This document shows, one piece after another, positions 1 to 7,580 of a stretch of 42,943 nt of DNA. Location of the stretch: NCBI GenBank assembly GCA_002479785.1, contig DLPD01000008.1, forward strand, positions 49,042-91,984, given 5' to 3'. The notes below the pieces were generated by a model that searched no databases, had not been told where the DNA came from, and saw only the letters and a program-made list of their open reading frames with translations. Position 1 is the first letter of the stretch; each line of letters starts with the position of its first letter. The DNA is from Cytophagaceae bacterium UBA7467 (GTDB lineage Bacteria > Bacteroidota > Bacteroidia > Cytophagales > Spirosomataceae). A program made the translations under genes and the position numbers.

Positions 1-816
1 ATGGATCCTTTGGCTGAATTAGTAAAAATCGATCCTAAATCCATCGGCGTGGGACAATACCAGCATGATGTAGACCAAAAGAAACTGCAAGCCTCCCTCG
101 ACGATACCGTTATCTCGTGCGTAAACTCAGTAGGCGTGGAATTAAACACGGCCTCTAAACAGATTCTATCCTACGTTTCAGGCCTAGGCCCACAATTAGC
201 CCAAAACATCATCGATTACCGCACCAAGAATGGACCATTCTTAAAACGTTCTGACTTGAAAAAAGTCACACGTTTAGGTGAAAAGGCTTTCGAACAAGCG
301 GCTGCTTTCTTACGCATTCGCAACGCGAAAAACCCATTAGACGCCAGCGCGGTTCACCCAGAACGTTACGAAATCGTTGAAAAGATGGCAAAAGACTTGA
401 ACTGCAAGGTATCAGACCTATTAGCGAATGAATCATTACGCAAGCAAATTCGCTTGAGCAATTATGTCAGCACCGAAGTAGGGATGCCCACCTTAACCGA
501 TATTATGGAGGAATTAGCCAAACCAGGTCGTGATCCACGGGAACAATTCGAAGCCTTTGAATTCACGGAGGGAGTAAACTCTATCAAAGATCTTCGGGTG
601 GGAATGATGCTTCCGGGAATTGTGACGAATATTACGAATTTTGGAGCCTTTGTTGATATCGGTGTTCACCAAGACGGATTAGTGCACGTTAGCCAGCTAG
701 CGGATAAGTTTGTAAAAGACCCTAATGAAGTGGTAAAAGTGGCACAAAAAGTGCAAGTTCGAGTGACCGAGGTGGATGAAGCGAGGAAGAGGATAGCGTT
801 GAGTATGAAAAAGTAG
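1..816 (+). CDS. tex: Transcription accessory protein Tex, C-terminal part
   Basis: Carboxy-terminal 271 residues of Tex, an RNA-binding protein linked to transcription and RNA metabolism; the family is usually about 750 residues, so the 5' two thirds lie outside the window and the Met at base 1 is internal. The segment GVGQYQHDV near residue 17 is a Tex signature. A helix-hairpin-helix region spans about residues 50-105 (GLGPQLAQNIIDYR), and an S1 RNA-binding domain runs from about 198 to the end (GIVTNITNFGAFVDIGVH). The stop TAG at 814-816 is also the first triplet of a 7-nt periodic repeat. The gene converges on the next one. Confidence 0.95.
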   Translation: MDPLAELVKIDPKSIGVGQYQHDVDQKKLQASLDDTVISCVNSVGVELNTASKQILSYVSGLGPQLAQNIIDYRTKNGPFLKRSDLKKVTRLGEKAFEQAAAFLRIRNAKNPLDASAVHPERYEIVEKMAKDLNCKVSDLLANESLRKQIRLSNYVSTEVGMPTLTDIMEELAKPGRDPREQFEAFEFTEGVNSIKDLRVGMMLPGIVTNITNFGAFVDIGVHQDGLVHVSQLADKFVKDPNEVVKVAQKVQVRVTEVDEARKRIALSMKK

Positions 817-848
817 AGTATAGTTAATAGAGTAGAGAGTATAGATAA
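814..848 (+). repeat. Degenerate 7-nt tandem repeat starting at the tex stop codon
   Basis: Five consecutive heptads can be read: TAGAGTA, TAGTTAA, TAGAGTA, GAGAGTA, TAGATAA. The first TAG is the tex stop codon. TAG recurs at 814, 821, 828 and 842. Because 7 is 1 modulo 3, the first three copies put a stop into all three forward frames within 17 nt. Similar heptad runs with different sequences occur at 7534, 15883, 15982 and 21457. Confidence 0.75.
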
Positions 849-867
849 AAAACATCTCTGCTCTATT
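826..867. terminator. Stem-loop between convergent tex and TonB-C gene
   Basis: AATAGAGTAGAGA (826-838) pairs with TCTCTGCTCTATT (855-867), with one T-G wobble and a 16-nt A-rich loop. It sits between two convergent genes and overlaps the stop codon of the leftward gene at 866-868. There is no long T tract, so termination in either direction is inferred from position. The left arm is part of the heptad repeat. Confidence 0.5.
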
Positions 868-1600
868 ATCTACTTGCAAAGTTAATTGGCTGCGTGTATC
901 TGGAGCGAATGGCTTTTCCTTCTAAAATAGCTGGAACCCACTTAGGCATATTAATAATTACGCGCATAGCTTCTAGATCGCAAGCAGGATTAATACCCTT
1001 GACAATTTTGGCATTAGAAATACTCCCATCCGCCTCTACTACAAAGGAAATTTTAACTTGACCAGTCACTATTTTCCTTTGCAACACCAAGATCTCAGGA
1101 TAGACTAAATTTGAACCTAAATAGGCAGAGAGTGCACGAGGCCCTCCTATAAAAAAAGCAGGCTCGAAGAACTTATAATAGGCAACCTCTTTCCCCTCGA
1201 TATCAAAGCAGGAACCTCCTTGAAATTCACCTAAATTATATCGATCCCAACGCTTTACCACACCATTAGGCCAAAATCTCTTCAAATACCCATCTAGTTT
1301 CCCTTCAAAATAAGTTGCTTCGTAATCCTTAACACCCATAGAATCAAATTGTATGGATAGCCCATTTATAACCTTCTTATTTTTATTCTTATACATATCA
1401 ATGCTAGCCAAACTTCCATCTGGCCTGAAGCGTTTCACATAAACATGTTTTTTACCAGTAGAATCCGGAATGATAATCTCTGAACGGTAATAAGGTTCAT
1501 GCTTGCTCACCTTTTCTCCGTCTTCATTGTAGTACGTGATTTCCTGAGCAAAACTGATTACACTGATGAATAAAAATAGAGAAGTAAGTAGCTTTTTCAT
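866..1600 (-). CDS. Secreted TonB C-terminal domain protein with MORN-like repeats
   Basis: A 244-residue protein with an N-terminal signal peptide (residues 1-18, ending SFAQ). The middle region (about 55-135) has short Y/F-D-G-G repeats such as YFEGKLDGYLKRFWPNG, resembling MORN/YwqK-type repeats. The last 80 residues match the TonB C-terminal fold in its usual Bacteroidota setting: GGPRALSAYLGSNLVYPE, then GQVKISFVVEADGSI, then MPKWVPAILEGKAIRSRY. There is no TonB-type N-terminal membrane anchor or proline-rich linker, so it is probably not a classical energy transducer; a role at the outer membrane or periplasm is an inference. It is separated from the metal operon to its right by a hairpin. 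Confidence 0.8.
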   Translation of the reverse strand: MKKLLTSLFLFISVISFAQEITYYNEDGEKVSKHEPYYRSEIIIPDSTGKKHVYVKRFRPDGSLASIDMYKNKNKKVINGLSIQFDSMGVKDYEATYFEGKLDGYLKRFWPNGVVKRWDRYNLGEFQGGSCFDIEGKEVAYYKFFEPAFFIGGPRALSAYLGSNLVYPEILVLQRKIVTGQVKISFVVEADGSISNAKIVKGINPACDLEAMRVIINMPKWVPAILEGKAIRSRYTQPINFASR

Positions 1601-1635
1601 TTTAGGGTTATATGGGGCTAGGTTATTGTACTAAT

Positions 1636-1659
1636 AAAGGGAAGCCATAGCCTCCCTTT
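1636..1659 (-). terminator. Probable terminator of the metal operon
   Basis: AAAGGGA (1636-1642) pairs with TCCCTTT (1653-1659), with partial inner GC pairing. It lies just past the HMA gene stop codon at 1662. The leftward RNA would continue into a modest U-rich tract (UUUAUU); the rightward sequence has a T7 run instead. Confidence 0.55.
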
Positions 1660-1661
1660 TT

Positions 1662-1979
1662 TTAATTCTTTTTCTTGCAACAATTCGGCAACTTCGCATA
1701 ATCCTTAGCGACTGCCTTCACCTCGTCCGCATCATAGCCCGTTTCCGAGATCGCTTTTCTGATACCTGCTGCATCGATTTTAGCCGCATCGTATTCCACG
1801 GTAATTACCTTGTCGTCTAGATTAAGATCTGATTTTGCTACGCCTTTTGTTAACGCTAAATTCTTCTCAATTCGCTCTTTGCACATCTCGCAAATGGCAG
1901 AGGTCTTAATCTTGACTGTCTCCTTAGGACCAGCCATTGCCAAAAATGGCAAAATCAATACAAATAGAATCTTTTTCAT
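1662..1979 (-). CDS. Periplasmic heavy-metal-associated (HMA) domain protein
   Basis: A 105-residue protein: signal peptide (about 1-16, LPFLAMA), then one HMA ferredoxin-like domain. The metal-binding loop reads CEMCKERIEKNL, a CxxC site lacking the usual preceding GM, and the C terminus adds a second thiol cluster, NCCKKKN. The domain tail GIRKAISETGYDADEV is typical of MerP/CopZ-like folds. Copper or another thiophilic metal is the likely ligand, inferred from the family. I start it at the ATG at 1979; an in-frame GTG directly before it is less likely. It is the last gene of a four-gene leftward operon, 4 nt after the HMBD gene. Confidence 0.85.
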   Translation of the reverse strand: MKKILFVLILPFLAMAGPKETVKIKTSAICEMCKERIEKNLALTKGVAKSDLNLDDKVITVEYDAAKIDAAGIRKAISETGYDADEVKAVAKDYAKLPNCCKKKN

Positions 1980-1983
1980 CACT

Positions 1984-2187
1984 TTATTTTTTTACTACTT
2001 TTAAATCCATTGTACAAGCTGGGCATTTACCTTTCTTTGAGTAGGTCTTTTTGCCTTCGCACTTCATCGGACACGCATATTCTTCTTTTTTGCTCTCTTT
2101 AGCAGCCTTTTGAGTGGCTTGAGAGGTAGACGCAAAGGCCCCAAACATTCCCAATACTAGGGTCGAAACTAAGATGTACTTTTTCAT
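1984..2187 (-). CDS. Small periplasmic heavy-metal-binding domain (HMBD) protein
   Basis: A 67-residue protein with a signal peptide (about 1-24, ending SQA) and a Lys-rich linker. It then carries a compact Cys/Met motif: YACPMKCEGKKTYSKKGKC followed by PACTMDLK. This matches the CPM(x)n-GKCPxCxMDL pattern of the HMBD domain found in CusB-type copper efflux proteins and in stand-alone Bacteroidota proteins. Metal binding is therefore expected, most likely copper, though the metal cannot be read from the sequence. The start ATG lies 1 nt after the receptor gene's stop codon, implying translational coupling. Confidence 0.85.
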   Translation of the reverse strand: MKKYILVSTLVLGMFGAFASTSQATQKAAKESKKEEYACPMKCEGKKTYSKKGKCPACTMDLKVVKK

Positions 2188-2188
2188 A

Positions 2189-4192
2189 TTAATTGATTTT
2201 AAAACGGATTCCTGTATAAACCATGGTACCTACAATAGGCCCCCAAACCATTGAGGCATCAAAACCCATGGCAAAGGGGTCTTTGGCACTCATAATCGGA
2301 TTAGCTTGAGTAAAATTAAAAAGATTTTCCGCACCTAAGTATAATTCCCACTTTTTAAATTGCCGCGTCACTTGAGCATTAACGGTCGAAAAGGCGGGAG
2401 CTATAAGAGGAGGTGATGTGGCGGAATGGATATGGCCCATTTTAGCATTAGGAACTCTCCTTTCTCCATTCCATTGCCAGGTTAAATCATATTTCCAAAT
2501 TTCGTATGGAGTCGCATAAGCTAAATTCAATAGCACTCTATCTCGATTCAAAAAAGGTTTGGATAAACGATACAATGTGCCAGATTGTGTCAAATAATCT
2601 GACTGCACATCTTGAAAACGATAGGCAGCTTTTATCTCAAAACGTTTAAATGGACTGTAATTAAATTCTGCTTGCAAGCTAGTGGAAAAGGATGCCCCTG
2701 GACTTGAATAAAAACGAACATAAGCAGCACTTTCCATATCCACCATCCATTGATGGGTAAAATCTGTCTGGAACGCATCTATCACGAGATTTGCTTTGCG
2801 AGATCCAATGTTCATATTCTTTGTCAAAGTGATGCCATAATTCCAAGAAACCTCCAATGGATTTAAATTCCCAACTAATTTTAAAGCCCGATTATTAATC
2901 AAATAACCCATATTTTCTGCCAAAGGATTCACTCGTCTCCACCCCTTTCCAGCAGATAAACGAAGGATCCAATCTGGGGCCACATCCCATTTCAAGTGCA
3001 ATCTCGGAACCCATTGAGTGCCTAATTGGTTATGAAAGTCGACCCTTTGACCTAATACTACCGTTAACGTATTCGGAATCGTCCACGTATATTCTCCGTA
3101 AATGCCAGGCACAATTTCCGTACGTGAATAAGCAGAGTCTAGGTAAGACTCCTGATAAGAATCCATCAAGAAACTCGCACCGGTCTTCCACGTGTGATTT
3201 GTATTACCTATAATCGACTGAAAAATCAAATTCCCGTAGATACTTTGCTCACGCCCCTTGTAATTTTTAGTGGCAAAATAGGAGTCATTCGCATGATTCG
3301 CCGTACTTAAAATCAAGGCCAAACCTTGATAAGGCTTTTGTGGAAACAAGCGGGCGACTTTCGCGAAGGTCTCCATACGCTCCGTTTTGCTGCCAAAACC
3401 ATAATACGAAGTTCTGTCTGAGCTTGATGTAAATGATTTTTGGCCTCCTAAACGATCCTCAAACAAATAATTTGCCCCCCATTGAATCATCCAACGATCG
3501 CTGGCATATTTCCAGCGATTAAGAACGTTGACTAAATTAAATAAAGGCAAATCTAGAAAGCCGTCCTCATTGCCATCCAGGCGGGCAGCCTGCTGGGAGT
3601 AATGTGTAAACACGCCAGTGGATAAACGGGAATTAAAGCGATGTGCTCCTTGTTGATTGATCTCAAACCGTCCCTGTGAGTTCGTGTACGTATTTAAATA
3701 ATACACTTCAGACGTGTCTGGCTTCGCGAGTTCGACATTAATGGCTCCTGTCATCGACTCATACCCATTTACTACAGAGATGGTACCTTTCGCGAGGTCA
3801 ATGGATTTTATCCAGGTTCCGGGTAAATAATTCAAGCCATAGGTGGATTTCAATCCTCGGATCGAAGGAATATTCTCCACATTCGTTTGAACGTAAGTTC
3901 CAGCTAAACCCAACATTTGGATTTGCTTAGATCCAGTTACCGCATCCGCATAATTTACTGAAACGGTCGCGTTCGTCTCAAAACTCTCGGATAGATTGCA
4001 GCAAGCCGCTTTCCCCAAGGTTTTGACCGTCATTATCTCGGTGGCAAGAACGGCGTCATCATCTTTTTGGCCAGGATTAGCGACAATTCGAAATTCTTTC
4101 AATTCCGTCTCCCGTTCAATACTGTCTTTTCGCATGACCTGTTGAGCCTGCAAAAGCGTGGAAAAACTAAGTAAAAAAAGTAATTTATACAT
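2189..4192 (-). CDS. TonB-dependent outer-membrane receptor of a metal operon
   Basis: A 667-residue receptor with signal peptide (1-16, LLQAQ), an N-terminal plug (about 45-155, with IPSIRGLKSTYGLNYLPGTW and GYESMTGAINVELAKP) and a 22-strand-type barrel filling the rest, ending in GTMVYTGIRFKIN. It lacks the carboxypeptidase-like domain that precedes the plug in many Bacteroidota receptors. An adjacent Cys pair (C64-C65, KAACCNLSESFETN) lies at the start of the plug, unusual for a receptor and consistent with metal sensing or binding. The substrate is not proven; flanking genes (HYC_CC_PP, HMBD, HMA) suggest copper or a similar metal, or a metal chelate. Energised by TonB-ExbBD from elsewhere. 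Confidence 0.9.
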   Translation of the reverse strand: MYKLLFLLSFSTLLQAQQVMRKDSIERETELKEFRIVANPGQKDDDAVLATEIMTVKTLGKAACCNLSESFETNATVSVNYADAVTGSKQIQMLGLAGTYVQTNVENIPSIRGLKSTYGLNYLPGTWIKSIDLAKGTISVVNGYESMTGAINVELAKPDTSEVYYLNTYTNSQGRFEINQQGAHRFNSRLSTGVFTHYSQQAARLDGNEDGFLDLPLFNLVNVLNRWKYASDRWMIQWGANYLFEDRLGGQKSFTSSSDRTSYYGFGSKTERMETFAKVARLFPQKPYQGLALILSTANHANDSYFATKNYKGREQSIYGNLIFQSIIGNTNHTWKTGASFLMDSYQESYLDSAYSRTEIVPGIYGEYTWTIPNTLTVVLGQRVDFHNQLGTQWVPRLHLKWDVAPDWILRLSAGKGWRRVNPLAENMGYLINNRALKLVGNLNPLEVSWNYGITLTKNMNIGSRKANLVIDAFQTDFTHQWMVDMESAAYVRFYSSPGASFSTSLQAEFNYSPFKRFEIKAAYRFQDVQSDYLTQSGTLYRLSKPFLNRDRVLLNLAYATPYEIWKYDLTWQWNGERRVPNAKMGHIHSATSPPLIAPAFSTVNAQVTRQFKKWELYLGAENLFNFTQANPIMSAKDPFAMGFDASMVWGPIVGTMVYTGIRFKIN

Positions 4193-4196
4193 GATT

Positions 4197-4246
4197 ATTT
4201 GATTTTGATGAATGAAATAGTGGAAAACTATTATCCAAAATCAAAT
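4197..4246 (-). other. Nested stem-loop ahead of the TonB-dependent receptor
   Basis: The outer arms ATTTGATTTTG (4197-4207) and CAAAATCAAAT (4236-4246) pair perfectly over 11 bp. Inside, AATAGT (4216-4221) pairs with ACTATT (4227-4232) around a GGAAA loop. In leftward RNA the structure begins in the last codons of the HYC gene and ends 4 nt before the receptor ATG, so it could hide the ribosome binding region or set the HYC/receptor expression ratio. No T tract follows, so it is not an obvious terminator. Confidence 0.5.
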
Positions 4247-4636
4247 CAAATATGTCTGTAATTTAGCTAGGCGAACCTGCTGCGCAAGCGGCGGAGCATT
4301 AGAATGATACGAAACATAACCAAAATCCTGATGATTTAAAATAAGATTTTGATAAAATGAAGAGACTGCAATGGGTGTAAAGGCAAAAATCATCGCCGTA
4401 TTCCCTTTCGTCAAATCAAAATTAAACTTTACCTGGTATTTCCCTAACAAACAGCATTTTGCCCGTGAGATATATGTTTTAGAGGATTTATTGCAGCAAG
4501 ATTCAGCTTTGGTTAGGGCGATTTTCTTTGACCCAGTATAGATACAGGTGGTTTCAGTCCATGATATACCTAAGCTTCCCAGGAGAATCCAGGCTGCGAG
4601 GAAAATGGATATGAAACTTTTGGCAACGAATTTCAT
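4241..4636 (-). CDS. HYC_CC_PP family protein, first gene of metal operon
   Basis: A 131-residue protein with one N-terminal hydrophobic segment (about 8-25), a short Cys-containing stretch (ETTCIYTGSKK), two cysteine pairs (ESCCNKSS and AKCC) and a late Pro pair (NAPPL). These spacings fit the HYC_CC_PP family, though the usual HYC triplet is replaced by TCIY here, so the call is moderate. The family is typically found next to TonB-dependent receptors and HMA proteins, exactly as here. Function is unknown; periplasmic metal handling is an inference. The start is the ATG at 4636, preferred over the in-frame TTG just before it. Only 35 nt separate it from the divergent subtilase gene. Confidence 0.65.
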   Translation of the reverse strand: MKFVAKSFISIFLAAWILLGSLGISWTETTCIYTGSKKIALTKAESCCNKSSKTYISRAKCCLLGKYQVKFNFDLTKGNTAMIFAFTPIAVSSFYQNLILNHQDFGYVSYHSNAPPLAQQVRLAKLQTYLI

Positions 4637-4671
4637 CAAACGAATTTAGTTACAATTCACTAATTTGCTGT

Positions 4672-6270
4672 ATGTTTCAGCGGTTTATCTTTCTATTCCT
4701 ATTTTGCGCTTGCCTTCCTACGCAGGCGCAGACCTACCGCTACCTGATTCTTTTCAAAGACAAAGCGTCGAACAGTTATTCATTAAACAACCCAGGTGCT
4801 TTTTTAAGTTCCAAAAGCCTTGAACGCCGTCGCAAAAACCGCGTCGCTATTTCAATCCAAGATTTGCCAGTAAGCAACTCTTATTTAGACCAGGTTAGAA
4901 CCACAGGAGCGCACATTTTGTTTCCCCTTAAATGGATTAACGGCGCGCTGATTACTCAAAAACCAAGTGAATTAAAGAAAACACTCGCATTAAGCTGCGT
5001 TAAAGGCCTTTACTGGAATTTTCCTGCAGATTCAAGTGCTGCTTTGCAAATTCAAGCTGGTACTCAAGCTAACTTCTTAAGCCCTGATTACGGGAATTCA
5101 TCCACCCAAATCAACCAAATAGGTATCGATCAAATGCACGCCAGAAATATTCGCGGCGATGGCATTCTAATTAGCTTACTGGATGATGGTTTTAAAAACG
5201 CGAATTCGGTACCCTATCTTCAAAATACCTTCAGCGAAAAACGAATCACCGCTACGCTGACCACAGACCCTTCTATTTCCTCTGTTTATACGGGGGGTGG
5301 TCACGGCACGAATGTATTATCCACCATCGCAGGATATGAACCAGGTAAATTAATTGGTACGGCTTACAAAGCCTCCTTTGCTTTGGCACAAACCGAAGAA
5401 AGTGGACGCGAATTAATTGTTGAAGAGGCAAACTGGCTCAGAGGTGCTGAATGGGCAGACAGCTTAGGGACTGATATTATATCGTCCTCATTGGGCTATT
5501 CGACCTTCGACAATCCGCTGCATAACCATTCCTACTCGGATATGAACGGCAAATCGACGCTTGTTTCTAAAGCAGCAGCTTGGGCGGCAAGCAAAGGAAT
5601 TTTATGTACGATTAGTGCCGGTAATGAAGGCGCAAACACGTGGAAGTACATCACCGCTCCAGCGGATGCTGATTCCATTTTGACCGTAGGCGCGGTCAAT
5701 GCCTTAGGAGGCTTATCGAGCTTTAGTTCAATTGGGCCCAGTTTTGATGGACGCATTAAGCCCGATGTCGTGGCCATGGGATCAAACACGGTGGTGGGAT
5801 TCACCGATGGAACGATCGGAATTTCTAATGGAACCTCCTTTTCGGCTCCTTTAGTAGCAGGACTTGCGGCAGGTTTAATCCAATCCTACCCTAGCCATAG
5901 CGCCCAACAAATCAGAAATGCCATCCTAAAATCGGGGTCTCAATTTTCTAGAACGGATATGTTGTTGGGATTTGGCATCCCAACCTTTGACAAAGCGAAC
6001 TCAGCAATGGAGCTCATTTTAGGCAATACAAAAGAGCCTGATTTTCGCATCTATCCTAATCCCATAAGCCCAGGAGATGCACTACATATCTCGATTCCGT
6101 TTAACTCAGCCAATGTGGAAATAGTGAATAGTGCTGGAATTGTTGTCCACACTTTTAATCTACTACAATCAGAATCTACAATTTACCTCGGACCTTTCGT
6201 TTCTGGGAAATATTATTTTAGATTTACCGCAGAATCAACCTCAATCATCAAACCTGTCCTATTGCTATGA
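4672..6270 (+). CDS. Subtilisin-like S8 serine peptidase with T9SS sorting domain
   Basis: A 532-residue secreted peptidase. Signal peptide 1-20 (PTQAQ). After an N-terminal prodomain-like part (about 21-135) the catalytic S8 domain shows the triad: Asp in ISLLDDGF (D171), His in GGGHGTNVLSTIAG (H211), Ser in NGTSFSAPLVAG (S389), and the oxyanion Asn in SAGNEG (N318). The final ~75 residues start FRIYPNPISPGD and end YYFRFTAESTSIIKPVLLL, a type A T9SS C-terminal sorting domain, so export across the outer membrane and cleavage of the tail are expected. The substrate is unknown. Its stop overlaps the next start by ATGA. Confidence 0.92.
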   Translation: MFQRFIFLFLFCACLPTQAQTYRYLILFKDKASNSYSLNNPGAFLSSKSLERRRKNRVAISIQDLPVSNSYLDQVRTTGAHILFPLKWINGALITQKPSELKKTLALSCVKGLYWNFPADSSAALQIQAGTQANFLSPDYGNSSTQINQIGIDQMHARNIRGDGILISLLDDGFKNANSVPYLQNTFSEKRITATLTTDPSISSVYTGGGHGTNVLSTIAGYEPGKLIGTAYKASFALAQTEESGRELIVEEANWLRGAEWADSLGTDIISSSLGYSTFDNPLHNHSYSDMNGKSTLVSKAAAWAASKGILCTISAGNEGANTWKYITAPADADSILTVGAVNALGGLSSFSSIGPSFDGRIKPDVVAMGSNTVVGFTDGTIGISNGTSFSAPLVAGLAAGLIQSYPSHSAQQIRNAILKSGSQFSRTDMLLGFGIPTFDKANSAMELILGNTKEPDFRIYPNPISPGDALHISIPFNSANVEIVNSAGIVVHTFNLLQSESTIYLGPFVSGKYYFRFTAESTSIIKPVLLL

Positions 6271-7376
6271 AAACACGCTTTCTATCGCTAGATATCCTTC
6301 GAGGGATCACCCTTGCAGCAATGATCTTAGTCAATAATAATGGAAATGGCGATTACACCTATGGACCCTTATTGCACGCCCAATGGAATGGATTTACGCC
6401 CACAGACCTCGTTTTCCCTAGCTTCCTTTTCATGGTGGGAGTCGCCATGCGCTTCTCCTTCAAAGCATTTAATTACGAATTAACCCCAGCGGTACGAAAC
6501 AAAATTTTAAAGAGAACGCTTTATTTATTTTTAATTAACTACTTCGTTTTCTATTTTCCTTTCACCGATTTTTCTTTCGAAAAATTGCGTTTTCTGAACG
6601 TATTGCCTCGTATTGCCCTATCCTATTGTGCCGTTTCCTTTTTAACGTTGCAAGTTCCTTCTAAGTGGCTTACATGGATTAATGCCGGAATTCTCTTGAC
6701 TTTTTGGGGCATATTATATGCCTTCGGAGAGGCAGGATCTTGGATGGATATTAGCGAAAATGCGGTTAGAAAACTGGATTTATTCTTGTTTGGCGAATCG
6801 CATTTATACCATGGAAATGTGGTCAATGGAATCCGGATTGCCTTTGATCCAGAGGGTTTGCTGAGCACCTTGCCAGCCATTTCAACTTGCCTTTTGGGAT
6901 ATCAAGTTAGTTTGTATTTGGAGAATCAGGCCAAAGAAAATAAGTCTGCCTTGCTCGGTCTGTTAGGTTGGGGAGCTGCTTTGATTTTAATGGCTGTCAT
7001 CTGGAATCATGCCTTCCCCATTAACAAAAAGCTGTGGACTAGCTCGTTTGTGCTCCTTTGCGCAGGCATTGACTTTATTCTAATTGGATTACTCCATTGG
7101 TGGATTGAGACCAAAGAACGTCATTTCGGCAATACGTTCTTCCTCGTTTTTGGCACAAATTCGATACTTGCCTACGGAATTTCAGAAGTCATTGCCATCC
7201 AATTAGGCAAATTCCAAATCCAAGATAGGTCCGCTAGCGATTGGTTATACTGGCATATTTTCGAACCTATTTTTGGCAAATACAATGGCTCCCTTGCTTA
7301 TGCGATCACTTTCGTGTTAGTATGCTGGGGGGTGTGCTGGGTGTTTTGGAAGAAGAAAATATTCTTGAAAGTATAG
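6267..7376 (+). CDS. NagX/HGSNAT-like membrane acyltransferase (DUF5009-type)
   Basis: A 369-residue integral membrane protein with about 10 hydrophobic helices. The N terminus RFLSLDILRGITLAAMILVNN followed by GFTPTDLVFPSFLFMVG is the signature of the heparan-alpha-glucosaminide N-acetyltransferase/NagX branch, which acetylates sugars across the inner membrane, including N-acetyl-amino-sugar recycling in bacteria. The actual substrate is not shown. It is translationally coupled to the subtilase (ATGA overlap), although no functional link is evident. Its stop codon TAG (7374-7376) is the TAG of the first hexamer of the hairpin array that follows. Confidence 0.85.
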   Translation: MKTRFLSLDILRGITLAAMILVNNNGNGDYTYGPLLHAQWNGFTPTDLVFPSFLFMVGVAMRFSFKAFNYELTPAVRNKILKRTLYLFLINYFVFYFPFTDFSFEKLRFLNVLPRIALSYCAVSFLTLQVPSKWLTWINAGILLTFWGILYAFGEAGSWMDISENAVRKLDLFLFGESHLYHGNVVNGIRIAFDPEGLLSTLPAISTCLLGYQVSLYLENQAKENKSALLGLLGWGAALILMAVIWNHAFPINKKLWTSSFVLLCAGIDFILIGLLHWWIETKERHFGNTFFLVFGTNSILAYGISEVIAIQLGKFQIQDRSASDWLYWHIFEPIFGKYNGSLAYAITFVLVCWGVCWVFWKKKIFLKV

Positions 7377-7474
7377 TCGGCGCATAGCACCTTAGTCGCC
7401 ACTTCATGGCTTAGTCATCGCTGCGCGATTTAGTCAATGCTTCGCATTTTAGTCACGACTTACGTCGTTTAGTC
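7373..7474 (+). repeat. TTAGTC-hairpin array, 19-nt period (copy A)
   Basis: Six hexamers (ATAGTC at 7373, then TTAGTC at 7392, 7411, 7430, 7449, 7469) alternate with five hairpins: 7379-7391 (GGCGC-ATA-GCACC, one mismatch), 7398-7410 (GCCA-CTTCA-TGGC), 7417-7429 (ATCGC-TGC-GCGAT), 7436-7448 (AATGC-TTC-GCATT) and 7455-7468 (ACGAC-TTAC-GTCGT). Spacing is 19, 19, 19, 19, 20 nt. The first hexamer contains the stop codon of the upstream gene. Each hexamer reads TAG forward and TAA on the other strand. Function is unknown; a role at transcript 3' ends is an inference. Confidence 0.85.
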
Positions 7475-7513
7475 ACAGAGGTAAACATCGAAGTACTCAG
7501 GACGCTTTTCAGG

Positions 7514-7534
7514 TATTGACAGAATCTGTCAATA
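7514..7534. other. Near-perfect palindrome between inverted arrays
   Basis: TATTGACAGA (7514-7523) and TCTGTCAATA (7525-7534) are exact reverse complements around a single A. It sits between the forward array (7373-7474) and the reverse array (7581-7626), in the gap between convergent genes. It may be a protein-binding palindrome or part of the folded intergenic structure; nothing else in the window repeats it. Confidence 0.55.
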
Positions 7535-7568
7535 TTCAAATTGCAAATTGCAAAGCTCAAAGCATGAA
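7534..7568. repeat. Degenerate 7-nt tandem repeat (NNNCAAA type)
   Basis: Consecutive heptads ATTCAAA, TTGCAAA, TTGCAAA, GCTCAAA, GCATGAA run directly from the palindrome toward the reverse TTAGTC array. The period is exactly 7 nt over five units. No gene is present here. Confidence 0.7.
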
Positions 7569-7580
7569 GTAGACGTAGTC

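Noticed and set aside
7373..7474. CRISPR-like look of regularly spaced hexamers
   Set aside because: The constant part is only 6 nt and the variable parts are self-complementary hairpins, not 25-40 nt unique spacers; no cas genes are in the window.
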